A DNA stretch of 64,000 bases from Cyathus striatus (taxonomy: Eukaryota; Basidiomycota; Agaricomycetes; Agaricales; Nidulariaceae), in assembly GCA_025738555.1 (NCBI GenBank), contig JAOVFP010000009.1, positions 3,348,001 through 3,412,000 of the forward strand, written 5' to 3'. Below, in pieces: positions 26,010-38,665 of this stretch. Made by a program: the position numbers and the translations under genes. Numbering within the stretch: the first letter of the stretch is position 1; the number at the start of each line of letters is the position of its first letter. The notes below the pieces were generated by a model, which searched no databases, was not told the DNA's origin, and saw only the letters and a list, made by a program, of their open reading frames with translations.

Positions 26010-26576
26010 AATATACAACCTCGATCTAACACTACGTAGTACTTGTTCGGTGATACTGAGAACGTGGTTCTTACAACTTTACAAGTTACTTCGCTGAATT
26101 TTCCAACTTTTCTCCAACCTTAGCCAGACTCCGTTGATCAATGATATATAATCTAATCATCTTACCAAATCTCGTACTTATAGAAACGCCACTGAGCCCT
26201 TTATCCACGCAAAGATCGGGTGTTATTCTCCGTCAAAACTTGGTAGTTAAAGACTGTGACGGCATGTTCCCCTTACCTATTTCAATTGCCAAGTTCACAA
26301 AGCAAGCATACCAGGACTGGGGTATAAAATATCGGTCAAGCATCCGATAATATACTATACATCGTGAGTATGACAGTACTACATATATCACATTTACTAA
26401 CACTCTGGTGAAATACATCCTACATTTTGATTAACATCTCGTTCCTGATCTTTCAATCGTCAAGGGTCCAACCTTGAGCGGCCCTATTTTTATACAGCCG
26501 ATGTTAATCATTGGTATACATTACAAAAGCGCAAGAAGACGGAAAGCCCATCGCTATGTCGTGTCGTATATCGACA

Positions 26577-28114
26577 TGCTTTCCCCATCAAACATCATGT
26601 CGCTAGAACATATCCAGCTCTTCGTCGTAAGCCATATACTTATTTGAAAGACGTTCTCCCAATCTCACAGAATGTACAGTATTTAGATGGTAAATACTTC
26701 ATCTTTATCTTACTATGCAATGACTAATATTTAAGCCGGAAGTTGCAAGTATAGCGATATTGGTACGTAGCCACTGAAAAAATCAAAACCCTATTTAATC
26801 AGACATATTCACAGGTATTCGACTACGCTTTAACCATAGAATTAGAAGTTAAATATATATGGGGCTCAACATTTTCCATGACCACTATAATGTTCATGTT
26901 TACACGATATATGCCATTTATCGAGTCTGCTATCCTTTTATATCGTAAGTTTTAATGGTTTATAACTTCCCTAGTTTTTAACATCGAACGTATTTGTCTC
27001 TTATAGGGACATTTTCGACCGGGCTATCGATAAAAACGTGCAATCAAGTCTATAAGACAAATGCATGTAGGTACAAGCATGATCTCGATATTAGTTCGGA
27101 TTGTGAATCACGACAAAACGTTATACAGACTTGATTCTCATAGGACTTGTGGTTGCGGAATGTGAGATAGTTCTGAAGCTCAACAGTTCTTATATTAATT
27201 ATTAATTTAGGTATTCTGAGCATTAGAACGTGGGCAGTGTACCGCAGGAGTAGAGTTGTGGGGATTGGCTTAATTATATTCTCGCTAGCCATAGTGGTTG
27301 CGGCAATTCCGGTGGTCGTACTGTACTCAAGATCTGCAAAGTGTGAGCGTAGACTTATATGAGTCCGCATGAAGTATGAATTGCTCATATAAATAGTCGT
27401 AGAACCGCCCTATCAGCCATTCCGTGGATGTTTTCTTCAAGGAGGAAGTCGTATACTCACTCTCGAATGGATTTTGTTGATGGTGTACGATGGAGGTCAG
27501 TCATCTAAATTATATTTCATTTAATAAAAATATTAAATGCACGTATAGGACTCCTGGCTCTCATGATTGTGCAGGCAATAAGATTAAGTATGGGAATTTT
27601 ACCGCGAATCATATCCATATGGTATATTTAAATCTTACAGCCCCCAGTGCTAAAAACCGAAAGCAATCACACTTGAAATTTTTATTTGCACTTACGAGGA
27701 AAGGGTTCTTTCTGGAGCCTATACTTAAAGATGGTTCGTTATTTTCTCGGAAATTCATAACGTACCACTCATCACCGCTATCCAACTTAGGCATTTTATA
27801 CTATGTTTATCTGTTCGGTATGGTATCTCATAGTACATTTGGATATTTGTGAATTTTATTAACAAGTGGTCATACTTAGTACTATCGGCACTGAATGTAA
27901 TAATTATACAGACTATGCCTGTAGATTTCATCAACCTTCTTACTGTGTATGTACCGCCCACACATCGCACTTTGTTCGGAATGCTAACTCGAAAAAAATA
28001 AGGATGGAACGTATTATTCATGCTGTATTAACCTGCAGAGTTATTCTAAATATCAAATATAATCTCAGCAGGACGAAAGAAGAAAATTGTCGCGTTTTAA
28101 CTTGGTCTAGATAA
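26577..28114 (+). CDS. DUF6533-type multi-pass membrane protein
   Basis: The coding pieces follow the family in order. They are MSLEHIQLF (ATG 26598; an in-frame upstream ATG at 26577), EVASIAILVFDYALTIELE, VKYIWGSTFSM, FMFTRYMPFIESAILLY, TFSTGLSIKTCNQVY, LSIRTWAVYRRSRVVGIGL, GCFLQGGSRILTLEWILLMV, NLGILYYVYLF, VIIIQTMPVDFINLL, and the signature RMERIIHAVLTCRVILNIK, ending at TAA 28112-28114. Introns are short with GTACGT- or GTAAGT-like donors. The family is basidiomycete-specific as far as I know, an integral membrane protein without assigned function. One join near 26685-26735 does not keep frame in my reading, so the first exons are uncertain. The rest is well preserved. It sits between two direct copies of a Helitron-like element. 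Confidence 0.72.
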
Positions 28115-28130
28115 ACTTTTAATAACAGTA

Positions 28131-30157
28131 GGGCCGACAAGCGGCAAAGCCCACTACTAACAAGATTAAATTGGATATTGCCACTCAAGTACTTATGGAA
28201 AGATGAATTATATTGATGGACGGTGTGAATGCTAAAACGTTAAATATTTAATTTGTTTACATTTTATGGGACCACGAATAGCTTGTATAGATATAGAAAA
28301 ATAATAAGAAATGCCAAAAGACAGGTTTTGAACGCATCAGAAGTAGGATTCAAAGGACTAACAATTCATGGTACTAGTAGATGGTTTATAAGGCAGGGAA
28401 CTACCATGTGCATGAGTTCCAGATCGCCATTACGTAGTAACTAAATATGAACCAAATACCAAGTACTTATGTGTTTACTACATATTGGACTCAGGAAATG
28501 GAGCCAGGTTTACAGGCAGACGAAGGTGTACCATGTCATTGATTCAAATCAGTGGACAAGAGTTTGAGTATTGTACGGATAGGTATTTCGAAAGAGACGT
28601 CTTCGAAGCGTGACAGAGACAGAGAGGTTGGAAAAAACACCCCACAATGACAGCTGCTCTTTTCGGACAACCTGGGGTGGCCGATGTGCGGAAGGGTCAG
28701 TATGTTGCGGAATACGTGAGAAGATGATGCAAAGTTGTTTTATGACATATGCACGACAAATGGCAAGCCATTATCAATGCATCATCATCAACATTGAAGA
28801 CTATGATCAATGTACTCACAAGAAAACTATAAGGGGTGATTGTGATGCGAGTGTATGACAATGATGAGCAAGTTGCCAAAGTCGATGTCGCACAAAGTTA
28901 ACTCGGAGGTGTACACTATGAGCAAGATTATCGAGAGGTCGATGAGACATAGATATGCCAAGTCTGGTTGGGCGTATTGGGGCATGGGATCTTTCATTTT
29001 CATTTCTATGAATACCGTCAGCAATAGAAATAAAGATTACTGAAGACTTTAAGCATACTTTGAAAGGTTCTCCGCCATCCCTACCCTATATGCTTCAGTA
29101 ACTTTTGAAACGGCATCGATAATCTCCAACATGAACTAACTGTGATTCTCAATACTCCTAATGTATGTATCCGCATGCTGCTGATTCGTTATGTCCTGCA
29201 AAAATTGGTCTACAGGGCATCTGTTGGTCTTGTATATCTTGACGCTGTCAAAGCCACCTTCAACGGCACTAAGTATGTGCTGCCCGTACGTAGATTCCTA
29301 TGTATTTGGCTAACTTTTAGTTCGTGTGGGATGGGGTGAGTCGATATGAAGGTGGGATGGGGGATAGTCCAACATATGGGTATCTATAATCCCAGTGCTT
29401 CAAGTCCTGTGGGCTTGTGGCATTTCCTGCATGTCCAATAACAGAGCTGACATGAAAATGTCGATTCCTGAGGCAGCGATGGATAGAGAGGGCGAGAGAC
29501 GGGGTTCCTTGTGGTCTTTGTGGATTGTCTTCATTGATTTCGTGTAATAAGGTGGGAGGGAAAGCGAACATATCACATGCACACGATGTGAGCACGTTGC
29601 ACCTTGATGAAGCTCGAAGTCCTTACGATGCAAATGAATAGTTCCCCCACCTAACACTCACTATGGTTGGAGTAGGATCTTGCAGGCAGCAATGGAGAGA
29701 GGGGGCGAGATACTTTGTTGCTTGTGGTGTCAGCAGAGTCTTTCTCTTTCATTAGTTCCATGTAATAAGGGGGGGAGAGAAGGGGTACATATGAATACAC
29801 ATGAACGATCCTACACAGTGTGCCATAGACAGTGGGTGGTGCTTGTGCTTGTGCAGATGTTGATGTGGGTGTGCCCTGGGGTTGGCGAGGAGGATGTCGT
29901 TGAGCATAATATTACATATATTTACATGCTGCACTTGTGTTGCAGGTGTTAAAAATATGATCAATAGTGGAGTCAGCTTGTTGTCGATGAGGACATTGAG
30001 CTGGTGTACTGGTGAGAAAAATGGTCACAATCATCACAAGAATTCAGAGAGGTACTCCAGCCAATCAAGTTGAGATCTTATCCAAGATCCTCAAATTACC
30101 ATATCCGGTGGCCCAAACGTCCCTAATACCCAACTACCTTAAAAGGTAGTGGGAATA
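28131..30157. mobile_element. Helitron-like non-autonomous element, copy 2
   Basis: It starts 17 bp after the membrane-protein stop codon, with GCCGACAAGCGGC then GCCCACTAC, and ends with CTTAAAAGGTAGTGGGAATA, the same ends as copy 1. About 60 bp inside the left end also match copy 1 loosely. It is longer than copy 1, and no transposase or Rep/helicase frame is seen. Confidence 0.45.
29470..29810. repeat. Degenerate direct duplication inside the Helitron-like copy 2
   Basis: 29470-29600 and 29680-29810 share GAGAGRGGGCGAGA, then TTCATT...GTAATAAGG and following blocks, about 205 bp apart. The copies have diverged and no coding signal is seen. Confidence 0.5.
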
Positions 30158-30952
30158 AAATTGAGAATTTTTAGGTGCTCGGCGACAGAATCGGGATTTA
30201 CCCCGAGATATCACGTGTGGCTACAAATATGCGTAACACACATTGACACGTGTTGCCAACAGTCAATTCTAAATTTTCATTCAAACGTTCACTCATGGGG
30301 TGGTGCGACTTGAATATCGTATAAGCGATTAACATGATTGAACTTAGAAACATCGTTTGATTCAGCAAAGCTCAGAGCGTGCCGTAGTAACATCCTCCCA
30401 TTTCACTCCAAATCTAAGCCCATGTCGTAACCCAGAGCTTAAACTTGCTATATGTCCACCGCCTCAGGTACTTATGAGCAGGAGTTCGACGATAATAACT
30501 TTATAGGCGAACTTCGGTTTTTCATCTTGATAGTTGCTTCAAGATCGTCGAAGTAAAGTACAAAGTGAGTCATTTAAATTGGTGCTTTGGTATTTGAACT
30601 ATGTAGAGTTAATTGGGACGACATACACAGCTTCCGCCACGGGACTATGGAATCCCCGAACAGTTCCGACATCAAACCATCGCTGACATTGAGAGAATCC
30701 AAATTTGATCCAAATGTCACCCTATATCACCTTCCCACTCTATCTTTAGGCACCTATGTTTGACGCTCTGAACAGGTGTCACTGCCAGGAACTTGGAAGT
30801 ATCTACAAATGCTATGCACGGCACGTAACCGAAATTCTTTGGAGACCTATAAGGAGGAAACATCCTTATCGATCGCGCATAAGCCGTGAGTGCTTATAAC
30901 GTCCAGCCTGGGAGACTCTGAGCTTGGACTTGCACCCTTCACACCATCGGTA
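30158..30952. other. Intergenic stretch, nothing recognised
   Basis: About 800 bp upstream of the third TPR-CHAT gene without a gene or clear TATA box close to the ATG. Confidence 0.4.
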
Positions 30953-33900
30953 ATGCTTAACTCAGATTATACTGCGAGTCTGCTCATTTGTGAGCGCTAT
31001 AACTCTGTACGTTCAAAGTTTAGCAAAGATGCTCCATAATTAACTAACAACACGGCGACGGCCAGCTGAACAAAACTATACCCTCTCTGACAAGTGACGG
31101 GGAGATAGCCGATATTATACATGATTTCTTTGATGCATTATTTGTACGTTTCATTGCGTAAATGTTGTCATGGATTGTACCATATCTAACCTTGACCTAG
31201 AGCTACATATCATTTCTGAGAGACTGGAGCGGATCACTTGAAGACAATGTCTCTCAAGATAATTCGAACCTATTTTCACGGAGCCAGCGCACTAACGTAG
31301 ATTCTCTTGCCGATGCACTTCCAGTGTTAAAATTCAAGAAAGCTGTAGAAATTCTCAGAATATCTGTCAATGAACATTCTACGATTCCACAAATCGATGA
31401 GGTCAACGTCCACCTTAAAACACTACACAACCTTACCGATATGGCCGCTGAACAGTATGAGGGCACACATGCGCTTGATATCTTGGACCAGCAGATCATT
31501 CTTTTACAAGCAACACTTGCGATTATTGCGCGCTCTCATCCAGATCAAAACTTTCCATGCCTGAAACTAGGCGATGCCTTAATTGCACGATTTCGACATA
31601 CAGACGAACTTAGAGATCTTGATCAAGCTATTTCGTACTACACCAATGCATATTTGGTTGGCCTTGACCAATACATTCTTCTACAAGGGTTGACAAGATG
31701 TCTAATGATACGTTCCGACAAAGCTCAAAATAGTGCTGATCTTGAAAAGGCGATCGATCTTCTACAGCAGGCCCTTTCGGAAATGCCCCCTAGCTATCGT
31801 TATCGTCATGCCTGCCTAAACAACCTCGGATCACTAATGATGGAGCAATATGAGAAAAATCCTACTTCTGTTACAGCCTTGCAACAAGCTATATCGTACT
31901 ACCGGGATGCATTGGAATCATGTCCAACGCTCTCTATTACAGATCTGCATTCTCTTCCAACGATTATATCCAGCCTTTCCATTGCATTAATCAAAAGTAA
32001 TGAACTGGCTGGTTTACAAGTGAATGGAGTGGATGCGGTCAACCTTCTACAGAAATTCATATCACTTGATCTAGACGACACAAATCAGGAATATAATCAA
32101 TTGTCTCACATATTAACGAGACTGCTTACAGTTGCAATAAGTAACCAGCAATATTCCAATGACATGTTGACGATAGTCAGGCAATTCATAAACCTGAAGC
32201 CTTCATCTGATGCACAGCATTGCCTTGCATTAAATGCCTTTTGTGGGATATTATTGGCGCGATTTGGTTTATCGAAGAACAGCGAAGACTTGGATGAAGC
32301 TATTGCTGCTTATAGAGATGCATTGCTGTATCCACCACCTGATGAAGGAACAGATTCTAGAATTGCATCTCTTCATATCCTTGCAGGACTTTTAGAGAAA
32401 CGCTTCCAAACATCTGGCCTTGAGGAAGACTCAGAAGAAATAATTGCTATATATAGTGACATGTTAACACTGTCTACTTCAGACGACCTTGCTGCAAAAA
32501 CGATGAAACAATATGCTGATTTTCTGATCTTACGATTTGAAAAACTTTCCTGCTCAAATGATAGAGAGGAGGCACTGTCGCTTTATAATTCAGCTCTCCA
32601 ACTTGTTTCTATACATGAAGAGAAATATTCTGACCAATTTGACCTACTCTGGGAAATATCTCGTACTTCACTATTGTGTGCAGAGAATGCAGATGAAAAA
32701 GATGAACAATTCAGGAATTGTATCAATGAAACAATAAATCGCCTTCAGTCTGCAATTATATTGCCAGGTTGTAACTCTCATGAGCACTTCGGCGATGTAA
32801 AGAGACTATTAAGTGCCTGTCTATTATCCCGCTATGAAATGATACATGATCCAGAGGACCTCAATAGATCTGCTGAACTCACGAACGGTGAAGATGAGCA
32901 ACATGACATTGTATCAGAGCTTAGAGATACAAAGATATTGGATATCGACAAGATACACAATGTTCAGGAATTAGAAGACATGATCAGGACATTACGCGAA
33001 TCCCTTAACTATTACCCGTTCCCTCATCCTGCACGCTCAGAAACCCTGATAAGTCTTGGAAAAGCGTTAGCGTCGATTTTTAAGATGGGAGGGTCGAAGA
33101 AACAACTGGATGAAGCCATTCTTCGCCTTCGAGAAGCAGTCGCTCTTTCACCAAAGTCAATTATTGCGATGGTCACTCTGGCAGATGTCTTATTTCAAAA
33201 GGCAGAATTAGAACAATTCATGTCGACAAAGAGCTATATAGATGAAGTAATGGATCTCATGCGACAATGTGTTCCGCTATTCCCCACCGATTTAAGTGGA
33301 TTGGCAGAGAAGCTTGTAGGACAGGTCAAAATACACTTAGATAACAAAGACTCAACTGTGCTTGATTCCATTTCGCTAATTCGAGAACTTAACTTATCTG
33401 GCGAAAAAGATCTTTTCGAATCGTCACGAAGTATGGCATTTGTGCTTTGGATGTCGTTTACAATATCTGGTGACATGAAAGAATTGGATGAAAGCATTCA
33501 CCATGCACGCGAAGCTGCAGTGAATTGTCCAGAAGATCATCCTCAAAGTGCAGCTGTATTTCATGATCTTGGAAGCAAATTGTTCAACAGATACGAGTCC
33601 TTAAAGGATGTAGAGGACTTGGACGAAGCACTGCATTTTTACATTAAGAGTATAGAAACCTTGCCACAAGGAAATTACTTTCAGTGCCTTTATTTGGGTG
33701 ACCTGGGAATGGCGCTAATACGGAAGTTAGGATATCTAGAAGACATGAGTGAACTTTTCACGATTCTAACACCTATTGCTTTGCTATTCAAAGCTGGGGC
33801 AATGTAATCTACCTCCTCTCCTGTTCCTGTACGCTTTCGAGCTGCAAAGGTTTGGGCTCTTATCGCAGACGCTTGCAATCATGAGTCTGCGCTAGAGGCA

Positions 33901-35577
33901 TACCAACAAGCTATTAATTTGCTTCCGAGACTTTCATCCATGGCGGCTAGTGTAACCGATAGACAAGAGACCTTCAAGCACTCAAAAATAGATGGTTTAA
34001 GTCGTAATGCTGCACTATTTGCTATTAGAATAAGCAAATACAATGAAGCTATCGAGTTTCTAGAGGCCGGGCGAGCTGTGTTCTGGCTACAAGCTTTGCA
34101 GCTGCGTAATCCTATGGATAGACTGCGAGATTCTGCCCAAGAACTACATGAAAATTTGTCTGATATATCTGCTGAGCTTGATAAAGCCTCAATGCGTATG
34201 AATACTCCGCACGCTCCCGGTAGCAACGCAGAGAAACGAATTCAAGATGAGGAGTTATTCAGACTTGAGGAGCTAAACGAGAAATGGCTACAGACGGTAG
34301 AGGAAATTCACCAGCTGGAAGGGTTCCGAGACTTTTTATTACCACAAGATATAACCAAGTTACAGGCATCAATTAATTGCCCTGTAATCTTTCTTATACC
34401 AGATGAACAACAAAGTCATGCACTGATCATGTTTCCAAATGAAGTTCAGCATGTTGACCTTCCAAACGCACATTATGAAAAGCTTCAGTTGTTGGTCACT
34501 CTGTTACCGGGCTCTGGATTCCAGAAAAATGAAGGTAGATTTCGGGGAGTTATGCATGAACTTTTCACTGAAAATGAAACGAAAGAATTTACCGATACAA
34601 TTGAGCTTAGCAGACATGAACGAAAGGGTGGTCCAAGGCAATTCAACCATGTTGAAAAAGAAGACAATATTAAGCATGTGCTTGAGGAACTTTGGAACGA
34701 TGTAGTAGGCCCTATAGTTGAGGCTTTAGGACCATACGCGACCAGAACCCCTCTAAAGATTTGTTGGTGCCCTACAGGAATTTTCTCGTTCCTTCCACTT
34801 CATGCAGCAGGGATCTACAGCAAAGATATGCTGAGCATTAATAGTGCCTTCGACTATTTTATCTCATCATATTCGCCAACAGTTGGTGCCCTCACGCATA
34901 ATGAAGCAGCAACTAGCCCACCAAAAGAATTAAGGATGATGGTAGTGATTGATCCAAAACGACTTCCCAACACAGTCTTCGAAATGCGAGCCATTGAAAG
35001 TCATATCGATCCAGACTGTCTCCTGCGAATGGGAACACCAGAATGCCCTGCACTCGTTGACAGTGTCGCTGCAAATTTGTCAAATATTTCAATAGCACAT
35101 TTCGCGTGTCATGGAATGCAGCTTACCGATAAACCATTGGACAGTTCTTTAATTTTACACGATGGCAATCTAAAGATCTCCCGTATTATGGAAGAGCGTG
35201 TACCAAACGCTGCGCTAGCATTCCTTTGTGCATGTGAAACGGCAATGGGAGACAAGGACCTCCCGGATGAAGTAATACACCTCGGAGCTACTCTTCTCTT
35301 CTCTGGATTCCGCGGAGTTGTAGCTACAATGTGGTGAGTATGCAGAGGAGTATTTGCAATAATTACTGACAACATTTGGTGATATATATTAAGGTCTATT
35401 GATGACGAAGACGGACCAGTCGTTGCAGACAAATTTTATGCTCACCTATTCAATGGTGATCCAAAGAACCCCGACACTGCCTTGGCTGCTGAAGCGGTTC
35501 ATAATGCGACAAGGTTCTTGCGGGAACGGAAGGTTGGATTTGAACGTTGGGTACCTTTCATTCATCTTGGTAATTGA
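30953..35577 (+). pseudogene. TPR-CHAT paralog with one in-frame stop
   Basis: Four exons (30953-31006, 31066-31143, 31201-35333, 35394-35577) mirror the intact paralog, including the 184-nt last exon and the split Trp codon. Read through, it would be about 1482 residues. One TAA at 33805-33807 (codon 913) stands where the intact paralog has a Glu GAA codon, after KAGAM and before STSSP. The upstream frame is a complete TPR region. The downstream frame is open for 509 codons in exon 3 and still carries the CHAT dyad residues (HFACHG, CACETA) and the WSIDDEDGP end. No other lesion was seen. It is either a very young pseudogene, a truncated TPR-only protein, a stop-readthrough gene or a sequence error. 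Confidence 0.85.
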
Positions 35578-37888
35578 TATAGAATACACATGAACCCCAG
35601 CTGTTCATGATTAAGAGTCTCAAGGTATTGATACGATGATGTCTTCTTTTGTGCATACATTCTATCTGAGTTTGTGTGGGCGAAAGTCTGGGATTTCAAA
35701 AGCTAGGGTGTCCAATTGAAGCTGTAGTGGGTTTAGCAATATGGTTTATCGTTCTGTAAATAGCCTATCATTTATCACAAATAAAAGAGAATAAAATCGA
35801 GGAACTTGCTTGGAAATTTTAAAATCGGAATCCGTTATCAAAAGACATTTAACCAGCATATGCAGCTAGACCACCTCGAAGTAGATACCACCTAGGGTGG
35901 TGGGGATGAGAACAAGATGGGAGCATCGTTAATGATACTAGTCTCTTCTGCAGACGTGGTTGCGAGAGAACCACCATGGAAAGTGCGCGTGTCCAAAAGA
36001 CTATCATAGATTGAGTGCTCTACTGAAGACCACTTAGTAAACAAATCAAAGTAACAATGCAGTGGTAGTGAACAGAATCCAGAAAACTTTAATCTTGAAT
36101 AGCTCACTTTCAGCGGTTCTGTTCTCAGCATTGTGGATAGCCATACGATCAACATATTCTGTGTCCAATCGTCGGCGATATAGTGTATTGCAATATTATT
36201 CCTTCCTATCTAGCATGAGGACAGACAATGTTCAAACGTGGCGGCATCCATATCTTCTGAACCTCATGTCTTGGATTTTTTGTTTACCTGAAATATAACT
36301 CGGAGATCGAGCAGAGTCATACAAAATTACTTTTGCACAGGCTATTGGATGAGTGGTTGCGTGTACCTTTGGTGTGTGCATATAAGATACGAATATGATC
36401 TGGATGTACCTGATTGAAATGGTATGTTCAACATCAACCAACTTGTTTACTTAAGGTACCCATTTGATTTGACCGCCATTTACTAAACCAATTCTAAACA
36501 TAGTTTGATTTTTGTTGTCAGTCACGTAGTGCATTGGATCATATCCTGCTCGTCTCACACAATACCACACAAAGTATGTTCGCTCCAACTTTGGTGGAAT
36601 GATGAAGATTAAGGTGAATAATTGTACGTCAATGTACAATATGGATAGGGCATGAACAAAATTGTACATGTTACTTCCCATTTTATACCCCTATTACACA
36701 GGTTACTGGATAAGCGTATCTTCGTACATTTAATGGTTTTTCTAAAAATTGCAATCTCACCATTACTTTTGTGCGTTCAATTGTTGCAGAGTGCATACTG
36801 AACGAACGTAAAGAGTTCGCTTATCGATTTATATACAATCTTATCGTTTTAACATTCCCAAAAACATAAGGGACATAAGGAGTGAGTCATGCTAATAGTC
36901 GACATATATGCCTGCACTATTTGGCTTCGAATGAAACTGCACCTATGTTCATACACCACTACCTAGCACCCAGTATGCACGAGAAATTGAGACATCACTG
37001 GCCACACGATGTCTAATTCCCGGCCCCCGGGTATTAGAGGCTGGAGCTAAGCGTCAAGCATTATCAATTATGTAATTGCTTGTGTTATGCATGTCATGTG
37101 TCTCCGGCTGTCTCCGGACCCCGGTACTTGTTCGGAATCTTCGGATTCGCCTGGGCCTTGGGCTCGCCGCTTGCACAGGCAAGCTTTGGTGTGCGTTGAA
37201 TTTCTTGCTTCTCATCTCTCTATGACAAAAATACCAACTCAGCACTGGCTTCCCGTTCACTGATACGAACATATGACTATACATATGTATGCTTAGTCAT
37301 GATTATCATTCGCTAGCTTCTACAATTTCGCATCTGCTGTAGCCTCGAGCTGACAAAGCTGTAGCTCGATGCAAACGAGCTTGAGCTACCTTGATACTTT
37401 GCCGCTGTCACTAGCACTCCCTCCGCTCTCGCATCCGCCGTTTTCAGTCGTTGTTACCTTCCCTACTCACTATGTGTTGATTCCTTAGTTCCCTCCCATT
37501 GAATAAACCTCTTTTAACTCTTCCATAAATCTCTCTAAGTCTGCTGACCATCACTGAAACAGGAGTTATCACTTGTGGACCATGGTTGCTAACATGGATT
37601 CTAGCTTTAGGTTAAACGACATTCCGCTGTGTCATGGTACTGCGTTTTCGATGCGTCGATGTGCCTTTCATTGTTGATTATGCCAACGAAGGTGCACAGT
37701 CTGTCTGGAAGCATGTCTGTTCACGAGTCCAGATGTTGGTCAGCGCTGAACGCAAGTGGTTGCGCCGTTTTCCAATGCTGAGCTTATTAAGCCTGGAAAG
37801 GGGGAAGAGCAGATTTATGAGAGATACGAGGTGGAACAGAACCATATATAAGGTGTTGTGTTTCGCTGTTTCACCTCTATTGACCAGC
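35578..37888. other. Intergenic stretch with one unassigned minus-strand frame
   Basis: 2.3 kb with no recognised gene. A minus-strand frame at 36451-36681 contains PPKLERTYFVWYCVRRAGYD and HYVTDNKNQTMFRIGLVNG, which read like real protein, but I cannot name the family and see no firm exon partners. Confidence 0.35.
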
Positions 37889-38665
37889 ATGTCCTCAGAG
37901 CGTCCCACATTGTTCCCAGCTCCTTCCCAAACACCTCCTTCAATCTCTCAAGTGCGTTCTTCCGCTCATGCTACACCCACTACTCCGATTTCAAATCTGT
38001 ACCAGTTCCATCCACATAATCTCTATCAAGTTCCATATCCATCATCTCAACACCCATTTTCAGCCAGTTATGCTAACAACTCTAATAATTTCTTTCCTAT
38101 GGCTGCCTCTACATTTCCATATACCTTTCCGTCGCCTACCCCAACCCAAATCTTCGATTTCACACCAGCCAGGGTACCGCTAGCAGACCAAACAACGTTA
38201 GTAAACATGGTAATGCAACCAGCTACAGATTCTACTTCGCCTTCCACCAGTTCTATGAGCTCTGGTAAACGCAAGTCACGAGCAACGAACACAGCTGCTT
38301 CGAAACGTCCGAACCAAGGCACCTCCACTCTCTCGATTCTCGTTCCAGTAATATCCACCGTTGGACCGTCCTCCGCTTCGCTTGAGGCAGATACCGCACA
38401 CCACTCCGTTTTCCAGCATGTCGCAAACACATATGGTTCCTTGGTCACCGGAGAACCCTCTGAGTCTGAGCGTGCTACGACAGAGGTTTGGTTCTTTGTC
38501 CGATGCCTCCGTAGTATGGTGCCGCTGGACGTGGCTCTTGAAACTGACGAGCCATCGGGAAAGCCCCCCAATAAAGCTGTCTTTGAATACTTAGGGTGGC
38601 GTTTATGCAAGTTAGTATATTTTTGTTTCCTATTGACTTTAACATTGATTCCACTGGTGAGTTGA
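37889..38665 (+). pseudogene. Possible N-terminal fragment of a hAT-type transposase
   Basis: From MSSERPTLFPAPSQTPPSIS the frame is Ser/Thr/Pro/Asn-rich and disordered for about 200 residues, with a basic SGKRKSRATN patch. It then becomes TTEVWFFVRCLRSMVPLDVAL and FEYLGWRLCK. Agaricomycete hAT-like transposases often start with such a low-complexity leader followed by a W/F-F-V/M segment and a Cys-x-x-Cys region. No catalytic domain follows, so if the call is right this is a 5' remnant. An alternative is an orphan disordered protein. Confidence 0.3.
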
